A stretch of DNA of 64,000 bases, from NCBI RefSeq assembly GCF_041650655.1, contig NZ_JBAZKR010000005.1, forward strand, positions 5,209-69,208, in the 5' to 3' direction. The notes below the pieces were generated by a model, which was given only the letters and a program-made list of their open reading frames with translations, was not told the origin of the DNA and did no database searches. Position 1 is the first letter of the stretch; each line of letters begins with the position of its first letter. The translations under genes were made by a program, and so were the position numbers. Positions 8,256-16,131 of the stretch are shown piece by piece. The DNA is from Zavarzinia sp041650655. Its GTDB lineage: Bacteria > Pseudomonadota > Alphaproteobacteria > Zavarziniales > Zavarziniaceae.

Positions 8256-9880
8256 GGCTTGTTCGAAACCTTGACCAGGGCGTCGAGCGCCTTGCGCGCC
8301 CTTCCGTCGTCGATGCAGGCCTGCGCCAGGGCGACACCTTCCTTCAACGTCTCGGTCTTGCCGGCGACGATCAGGGCGGCGGCGGCATTCAGGCAGACGA
8401 CGTCGCGATAGGCGTTCTTCACGCCGTCGAACAGCGCCCGCATGGCAAAGGTATTGGCTTGCGGATCGCCGCCCTTCAGTTCCGCCGCATCGACCACGGG
8501 CAGGCCCGCGTCCTCGGGCGAAATGTCGAATTCACGGATGGTGCCGTCGGGCAGCAGTTCGGCGACATGGGTCGGCCCGGTGGTGGTGATCTCGTCGAGA
8601 CCGTCGGAACCATGAACGACCCAGGCCTTCTCGGTGCCGACCGCCTTCAGCACTTCGGCGATCGGGCGCACCCAGGCCTTGGAGAAGACGCCGAGCAACT
8701 GGCGCTTCACGCCGGCCGGGTTGGACAGCGGGCCGAGCAGGTTGAACAGGGTCCGGGTGCCCATCTCGGTGCGCACCTGGCCGACGAAGCGCATGGCGCT
8801 GTGGTGGTTCGGCGCGAACATGAAGCCGATGCCGGTCTTCTCGATACAGCGCGAAATGGTCGCCGGGTCGAGGTCCAGCTTGACGCCCAGCGCCGCCAGC
8901 ACCTCGGCCGAGCCGGAGCGCGACGACAGCGCCCGGTTGCCGTGCTTGGCGACATGGACGCCGAGGCCGGCGAGCACGAAGCCCGTGGCACTCGAAATAT
9001 TCCAGGTGCCGGCACCATCGCCGCCCGTGCCGCAGACGTCGATGGCATCGGCCGGGGCTTCGACCTTGCGCATCTTGGCGCGCATGATGTCGACGCCGGC
9101 GGCCAGTTCCTCGACCGTCTCGCCGCGGATCCGGAGCGCCATCAGGAAGGCGCCGATCTGAGCGTTCGACGCATCGCCCGACATCATCAGGTCGAAGGCG
9201 TGGCGGGCCGAGGTGCGCGACAGCGGTTCGCCCGTGGCGACCTCGGCCAGGATCGTCTTGAAGGCGTTGGTGGTCGGCGCCCGGGTCTTTCGCTGGTTGC
9301 CGGGCAGGGCCCCGGCGAGCGAGAGGAAATTCTCCAGCAGCACCATGCCGTGTTCGCTGGCGATGCTCTCGGGGTGGAACTGCACGCCGTGCACCGGATG
9401 AACCCGGTGGGCGATGCCCATGGCGAGGCCGTCCTCGGTCTCGGCCGTGACGTCCAGGTCTTCCGGCAGGTTCTCGCGCGAGACGATCAGGCTGTGGTAG
9501 CGGGTCGCCTTGAAGGGCGTCGGCAGGCTGTGGAAGACCGATTTGTCGCGGTGATGGATCGGGCTCACCTTGCCATGCAGCGGGATGGGCGCGCGGATCA
9601 CGCGGCCGCCGTAAGCCTGGCCGATCGCCTGATGGCCGAGGCAGACGCCGAGGATCGGGATCTTGTGGCCGAGCCGGCGCACGGTTTCGAGGCAGATGCC
9701 GGCCTGATCGGGCGTGCAGGGGCCGGGCGAGAGCACGATCGCGTCGGGCTTCTGGGCCTCCAGCTCGTCGACCGTGATCGCGTCGTTGCGCCAGACTTCG
9801 ACCTTGGCCCCCAGTTCCCCCAGGAAGTGGTAGAGGTTGTAGGTGAAGCTGTCGTAATTGTCGATCAGCGCGATCATCGT
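8252..9880 (-). CDS. trpGD: Fused anthranilate synthase glutaminase / anthranilate phosphoribosyltransferase
   Basis: One uninterrupted frame of 542 residues combines two tryptophan-pathway enzymes. Residues 1 to about 195 are the class I glutamine amidotransferase TrpG, with Cys in GVCLGHQ and His/Glu in QFHPE. After a linker of about 12 residues, TrpD (about 208-542) follows, with the phosphoribosyl-binding motif CGTGGDG and the KHGNRA segment. There is no start codon between the halves. I chose the ATG giving MIALIDNYDSF, the family's usual N-terminus; a GTG 24 bases upstream (9904) would add eight residues. TrpG and TrpD are more often separate in alphaproteobacteria. It is coupled to trpC by ATGA. 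Confidence 0.94.
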   Translation of the reverse strand, partial: TMIALIDNYDSFTYNLYHFLGELGAKVEVWRNDAITVDELEAQKPDAIVLSPGPCTPDQAGICLETVRRLGHKIPILGVCLGHQAIGQAYGGRVIRAPIPLHGKVSPIHHRDKSVFHSLPTPFKATRYHSLIVSRENLPEDLDVTAETEDGLAMGIAHRVHPVHGVQFHPESIASEHGMVLLENFLSLAGALPGNQRKTRAPTTNAFKTILAEVATGEPLSRTSARHAFDLMMSGDASNAQIGAFLMALRIRGETVEELAAGVDIMRAKMRKVEAPADAIDVCGTGGDGAGTWNISSATGFVLAGLGVHVAKHGNRALSSRSGSAEVLAALGVKLDLDPATISRCIEKTGIGFMFAPNHHSAMRFVGQVRTEMGTRTLFNLLGPLSNPAGVKRQLLGVFSKAWVRPIAEVLKAVGTEKAWVVHGSDGLDEITTTGPTHVAELLPDGTIREFDISPEDAGLPVVDAAELKGGDPQANTFAMRALFDGVKNAYRDVVCLNAAAALIVAGKTETLKEGVALAQACIDDGRARKALDALVKVSNKP

Positions 9881-10036
9881 CCTGGTCCAAAGCTCCTCTG
9901 CCACGGCAACCGTCGCCGCGGCGAAACGCGATCCAACCCCCTGGCGCCGTCCCCGTCAAGGGGCGCAGGTCCCGCCGGCATTGCCGCAGGGGGGCAAACG
10001 TGGCGCTATTGCAGAAAGGACTGGTGATTCGAGGTC

Positions 10037-11200
10037 ATGGCCAGCAGCGACAGCCCCAGCAGGCGCCCGGGTACCCGCCGCCGCACCACCAAGGCCCGCC
10101 CCCGGCGCGGCCGTCGTGGGGGTATGATCGGCAGGCCCGGCGTTCGGCGCGGTATTGTGGCCGCCTGGGCCACGGTGGTCGCGGTCGCGGTCGGCTTCCT
10201 CCTCATGCGCGCGGTCGACGACGGGCCGTGGCGGCATCCCGCTGTTGAACAGCGCGCGGTCGCCGCCGCCGAGCCGGCGCCCGCCGCGGCCCCGGCGCCG
10301 CGCACCACGGTGAAGCCGGTCGACAGCCCCCGCGAAGTCGCCATGGTGGCGCCGCCGCCGCCCGTGACCGCGGGCGAGGCGCCCTATGACATGCGTCCGG
10401 CCTGGCAGCGCTTCGCCGTGCCGCCGCTCCCCGGCCTCGGCAAGAAACCGGTGATCGCCATCGTGATCGACGATGTCGGCCTGGCGAAGCACGAGATGGA
10501 AGACCTGCTCGAGCTCGACGCCCCGGTCACCATCTCGATCATGGGCTATGCCGACGGGACCGAGGAATTCGCCAAGCGCGCCCGGGCCAAGGGCGACGAG
10601 TTGCTGGTCCATATCCCGATGGAACCGCAGGGCAATGCCGATCCCGGACCGAAGGCGCTGACCGTCGGCCTGTCACCCACCGAAATCCTGAACCGCCTGC
10701 GCTGGCAGCTCGACCGCCACGAAGGCTTCGTCGGCATCAACAACCACATGGGCAGCCGTTTCACCTCGGATGCCGCCGGCATGAAGATCGTGGCCGACGA
10801 GTTGAAGGCGCGCGGCCTGCTGTTCCTGGATTCCCGCACGGCGGCGACCAGCATCGGCGAAGACGTGGCCAAGGCGGCCGGCATTCCGACTGCCTCGCGC
10901 GACGTCTTCCTGGACAACGAGATCGGCGCCAATGCGATCGACGCCCAATTGGCCCTGGCCGAGCGGCACGCCCGCGACAAGGGGTCGGCCATCGCGATCG
11001 GCCATCCCCATGCCATGACGATCGAGGCCCTGGCCCGCTTCATTCCCCAGGCCAAGGCCCGGGGTATCGCCTTCGTGCCGGTCTCGGTGGTGATCGCCAG
11101 GCGCGACGGCCTGACGATCGACTACGAACCGCGGTATGACGCGGTCAGTGCCGCTGGTTCCGGGAAGCGAAGCGGATCGCTTCCTCCGCCGCGCGGATGA
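10037..11200 (+). CDS. Divergent polysaccharide deacetylase family protein (YibQ-like)
   Basis: A 387-residue protein anchored by one N-terminal membrane helix (about 38-58, after a very basic cytoplasmic tail), with a low-complexity Ala/Pro linker and a periplasmic divergent polysaccharide deacetylase domain (about 140-360). Domain signatures are VIAIVIDDVG, LLVHIPMEPQ, NNHMGSRFT, LFLDSRTA and IAIGHPH. The family's substrate is not settled; a role in envelope polysaccharide turnover is inferred. It lies on the opposite strand between trpE and trpGD. Its last 56 bases overlap the 3' end of trpE tail-to-tail, an unusually long convergent overlap. Confidence 0.85.
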   Translation: MASSDSPSRRPGTRRRTTKARPRRGRRGGMIGRPGVRRGIVAAWATVVAVAVGFLLMRAVDDGPWRHPAVEQRAVAAAEPAPAAAPAPRTTVKPVDSPREVAMVAPPPPVTAGEAPYDMRPAWQRFAVPPLPGLGKKPVIAIVIDDVGLAKHEMEDLLELDAPVTISIMGYADGTEEFAKRARAKGDELLVHIPMEPQGNADPGPKALTVGLSPTEILNRLRWQLDRHEGFVGINNHMGSRFTSDAAGMKIVADELKARGLLFLDSRTAATSIGEDVAKAAGIPTASRDVFLDNEIGANAIDAQLALAERHARDKGSAIAIGHPHAMTIEALARFIPQAKARGIAFVPVSVVIARRDGLTIDYEPRYDAVSAAGSGKRSGSLPPPRG

Positions 11201-12659
11201 CGGCGCGGGCCTTGTTGCAGCTCTCCTGATATTCGGCTTCCGGGTCGCTGTCGAGCACGACGCCGCCGCCAGCCTGGACGACCAGGGTACCGTCCTTCAC
11301 CACCGCGGTGCGGAGCGCGATGCAAGTGTCCATCGAGCCGTTGGCGGAGAAATAGCCGACCCCGCCGGCATAGAGGTTGCGTCGTTCCGGCTCCAGCTCG
11401 TCGATGATCTCCATCGCCCGGACCTTGGGTGCCCCGGAGACGGTGCCGGCCGGGAAGCCGGCCAGCAGGGCGTCGACCGCGTCGAACTTCTCGCCCACTT
11501 CGCCTTCGACGTTGGAGACGATGTGCATGACGTGGCTGTAGCGCTCGATCACGTTGCGCTGGGTCACCTTCACCGTGCCGATCTTGGCAACCCGGCCGAC
11601 GTCGTTGCGGCCGAGGTCGAGCAGCATCAGGTGTTCCGCCAATTCCTTGGGATCGGACAGCAGGTCCTTCTCCAGCGCCTGGTCGGCTTCCTCGTTGATG
11701 CCGCGGGGCCGCGTGCCGGCGATCGGGCGGATCGTCACCTTGCCGTCGCGGAGGCGAACCAGGATCTCAGGGCTGGAGCCGACGACCGAGAAGCCGTCCA
11801 GGTCCAGGTAGAACATGAAGGGCGACGGATTGAGCCGGCGCAGCGAGCGGTAGAGCGCGAAGGGCGGCAGTGCGAAGGGCAGGCGGAAGCGCTGGCTCGG
11901 CACCACCTGGAAGATGTCGCCCGCGGCGATATAGTCCTTCGCCTTGGCCACCATCGCGTGATAGTCGCCGCGCGACATGTTCGACTGCGGCTGGGTGATG
12001 GCGCCGACGGGCGAATTGTCGCCCCGCGTCACCGGCAGGTCGCGTTCGAAATCGGCCACCGTGTCGGCGATCCGCTCGGCCGCGCGGGCATAGGCGGCGC
12101 GGGCGTCCACCCCGGGCTCGACCCAGGCGGGCGAAACCACGGTGACCACGTCCTTCACGGAATCGAAGATCGCCATGATCGACGGCCGAACGAACAGCGA
12201 ATCCGGAATGTCGAGCTGGTCCGGCTTCTGGTTCGGCAGTCTTTCGACCAGGCGCACCATCTCGTAGCCGAAATAGCCATAGAGGCCGGAGGCCATGGGC
12301 GGCAGCTCGGGGGGCAGGTCGATCCGGCTCTCGGCGATCAGCGCACGCAGCGACGCGAGGGCACCGGCGGAACAGGGGCTGAAGCGGTGGCGGTCGGCCC
12401 GGGCGATCCGGTTGATCTCGGCCTTGTCGCCGCGGGTGCGCCAGATCAGGTCGGGCTTCAGGCCGATGATCGAATAGCGCGCACGGGCGGCCCCGCCCTC
12501 GACCGATTCGAACAGGAAGCGATAGGGCTCCCCGTCGGTCAGTTTCAGCATGGCCGAGACGGGTGTCTCCAGGTCGGCCGCCAGGGCGGTCCAGACGACC
12601 TGCGCCTTGCCCTCGTTATAGGCGGCGGCGAAAGTCTCGAAGTCGGGCTGGATGGTCAT
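11145..12659 (-). CDS. trpE: Anthranilate synthase component I
   Basis: Large subunit of anthranilate synthase, 504 residues. With ammonia delivered by the TrpG domain of the fused trpGD product it converts chorismate to anthranilate. The N-terminal regulatory domain has the tryptophan-site region FLFESVEGGAARARYSIIG. The C-terminal chorismate-binding domain carries GDIFQVVPSQR, IAGTRPRG, DLGRNDVGRV and FPAGTVSGAPKVRAMEII. It overlaps the ppiD stop by ATGA, so it is read from the ppiD transcript or a promoter inside ppiD. I see no leader peptide or attenuator before it. Confidence 0.97.
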   Translation of the reverse strand: MTIQPDFETFAAAYNEGKAQVVWTALAADLETPVSAMLKLTDGEPYRFLFESVEGGAARARYSIIGLKPDLIWRTRGDKAEINRIARADRHRFSPCSAGALASLRALIAESRIDLPPELPPMASGLYGYFGYEMVRLVERLPNQKPDQLDIPDSLFVRPSIMAIFDSVKDVVTVVSPAWVEPGVDARAAYARAAERIADTVADFERDLPVTRGDNSPVGAITQPQSNMSRGDYHAMVAKAKDYIAAGDIFQVVPSQRFRLPFALPPFALYRSLRRLNPSPFMFYLDLDGFSVVGSSPEILVRLRDGKVTIRPIAGTRPRGINEEADQALEKDLLSDPKELAEHLMLLDLGRNDVGRVAKIGTVKVTQRNVIERYSHVMHIVSNVEGEVGEKFDAVDALLAGFPAGTVSGAPKVRAMEIIDELEPERRNLYAGGVGYFSANGSMDTCIALRTAVVKDGTLVVQAGGGVVLDSDPEAEYQESCNKARAVIRAAEEAIRFASRNQRH

Positions 12660-14563
12660 GGCGCGGATCGTGAGGTCAGAGCGGCAAACACGGTTTCGTT
12701 GATATGCAGGCCGAAGCGTTCCCGCAGATCGGACTCGAAGATGGCGGCGAGGTCGCCGGCATAATCGCCCCGCATCTTCTCGGCCACCGCCTTGACGCCG
12801 GCCGCGTCGGCGGCCGGATCGGCGATTTCGATCGACTTGACGGCGGCCACCACCATGTCGTCGCCGTCGGCCGCGGGGGCGGCAGTGGCCTTGCCCTTGT
12901 CCAGGCCGAACAGGGCCTTGACCAGGGCGGGCGGCAGGGCGGCGAAGATCGGATCGTTGCTGCGCGTGCCGGGGCCGACGGTGCCGGGCACGGCGCCGAT
13001 CGACTTGGCCGCGTCCTCGATCGCCTTGCCGCCGTTCACCGCGGCGACCAGGTCGTCGGCCAGCTTCTTCTGCCGGGTCTTGCGTTCCTGGGTCTGCCAG
13101 CCGGCGATCACCTTGTCTTTCACGGCATCGAGCGGGCGCAGCGCCGAGGGCGTCACGCTGTCGACCCGGCCGACGACATAGCCGCCGCCTTCGGTATCCA
13201 GCATCTCGCCGTCGCGGCCGCTCTCGGCCTGGAACAGGGAGGAGAGCAGGGTCTCCGCCTTGGGCAGGCCTTCGACCGGCTTGCCGTCCGGATCGAGTCC
13301 GCTGCTGTCGATCGCGGCGATCTTCAGGACCGGCAGGCTCAGGCGCTGACCGGCTTCGTCCAGCGTGGCGCCACCGGCCAGTTCGTCCTGCAGCGATTTG
13401 CCGATCTCGGCGACCTTGCCGGTCGCCTCTTCGAGGGCGAGGGTGTCGCGCAACTGGTCGTGCACCTCGGCGAGCGGCTTGGTCGAACCGGGCACGATCT
13501 TCAGGACCTTGAAGACATGGAAGCCGAGCGGCGATTCGACCGGCCCGCCGACCGAGTCTTCCGCTGCCGCGAAGACGGCATCGGCGAGTTCCGGCGGCAA
13601 GCCGCCCTTGGTCACCAGGCCGAGCTTGGTATCGGCCTCCGCGACCCCGGCCGTCTCCTTGGCGACGGCGGCGAAATCGGCACCGGCCTTCAGCTTGGCC
13701 AGGGCGGCGTCGCCATCTTCCTTGCTCTTCAGCACCATCTGCTGGATGTCGCGCTGTTCCTCGGCGACATAATCCGCCTTGTGCTCCTCATAGGCGGCGG
13801 CGATGTCGTCTTCGCTCGGCGTCACGGTCTTGGCCACCGCGGCCGGATCGACCACGAGCAGGGTGACGGCGCGATATTCGGGCGCGGTGAAGGCCTGGGG
13901 ATTGGCCTTGTAATAGTCGTCGATGGCGGCCTGCTCAGGCGCCGGTAGCTTGCCGACGGCGGCAGGCGCCACGGTGAAATAGTCGATCACCCGGCGCTCG
14001 TTCTGATGGCGATAGAGCGTGGCGGCGACCACCTCCGGCGTGCGTGCACCGCTCGCGGCCGGGCCATAGAGCTGGGCGCGCAGCAACTCGCGCCGGATCT
14101 GGTCGGTCAGCATCGCCTCGCTCATGCCGGCCTGACGCAGCACCTGGGCGAAGCGGGCAGCATCGAATTTGCCGGTGAAATCCTGGAAGGCGGGCAGGGC
14201 GGCGATCTCGCGGGCGACCAGGTCGTCCGGCACGCGCATCCCGAAGGTGCGTGCCGCCTCGGTCACCGTGGCATCGGAAATGAGTTCGCTCAGGACGGCG
14301 CCTTGGACGTTGAAGGTGAGCGCCTGCTCGCGGGTGAAGGCACCGCCGAGCTGGGTCTGCAGGCGGCGCAATTCGCGATCGAAGGCGATCTGGAAACTGC
14401 GGGTCGCCACGTCGGTTCCGCCGACCGAGGCCACGGTGTCGTCCTTGCTGTTCCGGAACAGGCTGTTGCCCTGCCAGATGCCGATGCCGAAGCTGACCAT
14501 CAGGATGCCGAGGAAGAGGCGGACGACCCAGGTCGAGGCGCCCTTGCGAAGGGTCTGAAGCAT
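12656..14563 (-). CDS. ppiD: Membrane-anchored periplasmic peptidyl-prolyl isomerase (PpiD/SurA type)
   Basis: A 635-residue folding chaperone for exported and outer-membrane proteins. It has one N-terminal membrane anchor (about 13-34, WVVRLFLGILMVSFGIGIW), a SurA-like N-terminal chaperone domain (about 36-230), a parvulin rotamase domain (about 250-375) and an Ala-rich C-terminal region. I start at MLQTLRKGAS because homology and the cytoplasmic-tail/anchor pattern begin there; the frame extends upstream without homology. It is the first gene before trpE, divergent from tpiA, a conserved alphaproteobacterial arrangement. Confidence 0.9.
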   Translation of the reverse strand: MLQTLRKGASTWVVRLFLGILMVSFGIGIWQGNSLFRNSKDDTVASVGGTDVATRSFQIAFDRELRRLQTQLGGAFTREQALTFNVQGAVLSELISDATVTEAARTFGMRVPDDLVAREIAALPAFQDFTGKFDAARFAQVLRQAGMSEAMLTDQIRRELLRAQLYGPAASGARTPEVVAATLYRHQNERRVIDYFTVAPAAVGKLPAPEQAAIDDYYKANPQAFTAPEYRAVTLLVVDPAAVAKTVTPSEDDIAAAYEEHKADYVAEEQRDIQQMVLKSKEDGDAALAKLKAGADFAAVAKETAGVAEADTKLGLVTKGGLPPELADAVFAAAEDSVGGPVESPLGFHVFKVLKIVPGSTKPLAEVHDQLRDTLALEEATGKVAEIGKSLQDELAGGATLDEAGQRLSLPVLKIAAIDSSGLDPDGKPVEGLPKAETLLSSLFQAESGRDGEMLDTEGGGYVVGRVDSVTPSALRPLDAVKDKVIAGWQTQERKTRQKKLADDLVAAVNGGKAIEDAAKSIGAVPGTVGPGTRSNDPIFAALPPALVKALFGLDKGKATAAPAADGDDMVVAAVKSIEIADPAADAAGVKAVAEKMRGDYAGDLAAIFESDLRERFGLHINETVFAALTSRSAP

Positions 14564-14762
14564 GGTGAAGCGAAATCCTTGAGGCCGCCCGTCGGCAACG
14601 CAGGCGGCGCATGATAGGGGGAGGCCCCGGCTGCCGCAAGTTCCGGCGGCTGGCCGCCTGCGGCATGGCGCCTTCGGACCGCCAACGGCCTTTTCCAAAG
14701 CACTGCACTTTGCTAGACGACCTCCGACACGAAACGATCACACAATAAAAGGAACGTCCGCC

Positions 14763-15512
14763 ATGGCTCGCCGTCCTCTCGTCGCCGGCAACTGGAAGAT
14801 GAACGGGCTGCTCGCCGCGCTGGGCGAGTTGGACGGCATCGCCGCCAAGGCGGCCGAAGCGGCCGGGGTCGATGTCGCGATCTGCCCGCCGGCGACGCTG
14901 GTCGGGGCGGCCGCGCTGAAGCTCGCGGGCAAGCCGGTCGCGATCGGCGGCCAGGACTGCCACGCCAAGGCGAGCGGGGCGCACACGGGCGACATCGCCG
15001 CCGAAGCCCTGAAGGACCTGGGGGCTGCCTGCGTCATCGTCGGCCACAGCGAGCGCCGCACCGACCATGCGGAGACCGACGCCGTGGTGAAGGCCAAGGC
15101 TGAAGCCGCCTGGCGCGCCGGCCTCGTCGCGATCGTCTGCATCGGCGAGACCGAGGCGGAACGGGATTCGGGCAAGACCCTCGAGGTGATCGGCCGCCAG
15201 CTCGCCGGCTCGATTCCGGACGGTGCCACCGCGGCCAACACGGTCGTCGCCTACGAGCCGGTCTGGGCCATCGGCACCGGCCGGACCCCGACCAACGACG
15301 AAATCGTCGACGTGCACAGCTTCATGCGCGCCCGCCTGACCGAGCGTTTCGGGGCCGGCGTGGCGGGGGGCGTCCGCCTGCTCTACGGCGGTTCGGTGAA
15401 ACCCTCCAACGCGGCCGTGATCCTGAAGCTCGCCGATGTCGACGGCGCCCTGGTCGGCGGCGCCAGCCTGAAAGCGGCGGATTTCGGCCCGATCATCGAC
15501 GCGGCGCGCTGA
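14763..15512 (+). CDS. tpiA: Triosephosphate isomerase
   Basis: Glycolytic TIM-barrel enzyme interconverting dihydroxyacetone phosphate and glyceraldehyde 3-phosphate. It has 249 residues, the normal length. Catalytic residues are Lys12 (NWKMNG), His95 (VGHSERR) and Glu165 (AYEPVWAIGTG); the phosphate-binding LYGGSVKPSN loop is present. The ribosome site AAGGAACG precedes the ATG. It is divergent from ppiD and heads the tpiA-secG-pyrG-kdsA-eno run. The gap to secG holds an imperfect hairpin (15531-15555) without a T-run. Confidence 0.98.
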   Translation: MARRPLVAGNWKMNGLLAALGELDGIAAKAAEAAGVDVAICPPATLVGAAALKLAGKPVAIGGQDCHAKASGAHTGDIAAEALKDLGAACVIVGHSERRTDHAETDAVVKAKAEAAWRAGLVAIVCIGETEAERDSGKTLEVIGRQLAGSIPDGATAANTVVAYEPVWAIGTGRTPTNDEIVDVHSFMRARLTERFGAGVAGGVRLLYGGSVKPSNAAVILKLADVDGALVGGASLKAADFGPIIDAAR

Positions 15513-15639
15513 GCCTGCCAGGCCATGAGGGCGGCGCGGGGGAACCCTGCGCCGCGAAACTGGCAAAGCGGTCGACAAACGTGTATGTACCCGGGCCTAC
15601 GAGGGCGTTCGGCGCCCGGCCCCATCAATCGGATCAGCT

Positions 15640-16065
15640 ATGGCTTTCCTGCTCGTCATTCACCTGCTGTTGGCGGTCGCCCTGATCGGCGTCGTTCTGA
15701 TCCAGAAGTCCGAGGGTGGCGCTCTCGGCATCGGCGGGGGTGGCGGCGGATTCATGTCGGCCCGCGGGGCGGCCAATTTCCTGACCCGGACGACCGGCAT
15801 CCTGGCCGGTTTATTCATGCTCACGTCGCTGGCGCTGACCTTCTTCGCCCATCACGGCGACAGTGGTTCGATCGTCGACCGGATCGAGCAGCAGCAGGCC
15901 CCGACCATCGTGCCGAGCGAGCCCGCGGCACCCGCCGTTCCGAACGGCTCGACCGCGGCGCCGGCGCCCGCTTCGACCGCGCCGGCGGCACCCGTCCCGG
16001 CGACCGATTCGGCCCCCGCACCGGCAGCAGCCCCCAGCGCGCCCGCACCGGCGCCGGCAAACTGA
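15640..16065 (+). CDS. secG: Preprotein translocase subunit SecG
   Basis: Small inner-membrane subunit of the SecYEG channel, 141 residues. It has two membrane helices (about 3-21 and 50-68) joined by the conserved LIQKSEGGALG - GGGGGFMSARGAANFLTRTT segment, which is diagnostic. The roughly 70-residue C-terminal tail is Ala/Pro-rich, as in many alphaproteobacteria. It is followed by a strong hairpin and then pyrG. Confidence 0.95.
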   Translation: MAFLLVIHLLLAVALIGVVLIQKSEGGALGIGGGGGGFMSARGAANFLTRTTGILAGLFMLTSLALTFFAHHGDSGSIVDRIEQQQAPTIVPSEPAAPAVPNGSTAAPAPASTAPAAPVPATDSAPAPAAAPSAPAPAPAN

Positions 16066-16084
16066 CGGAAACCCTTGGTTCAAC

Positions 16085-16115
16085 GCGCCGTCGTTGAGTA
16101 ACGACGGCGCCTTTT
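16085..16115 (+). terminator. Intrinsic terminator between secG and pyrG
   Basis: A perfect 11-bp GC-rich stem (16085-16095 with 16100-16110), a GAGT tetraloop and a short T-run (16112-16115). It ends only 16 bases before the pyrG ATG. It would stop secG transcripts. Because of its position it could also lie in the pyrG leader and act as an attenuator. Confidence 0.85.
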
Positions 16116-16131
16116 GGTATGTTGTTCGCCC

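Noticed and set aside
8159..10027. Long plus-strand open frame antisense to trpGD and trpC
   Set aside because: Composition is typical of antisense frames in GC-rich genes (His/Gly/Arg-rich), with no homologous motif, and both sense genes are certain.
12660..12760. Possible tryptophan attenuator before trpE
   Set aside because: trpE overlaps ppiD by four bases and no Trp-rich leader peptide or alternative hairpins were found in the preceding ppiD end.
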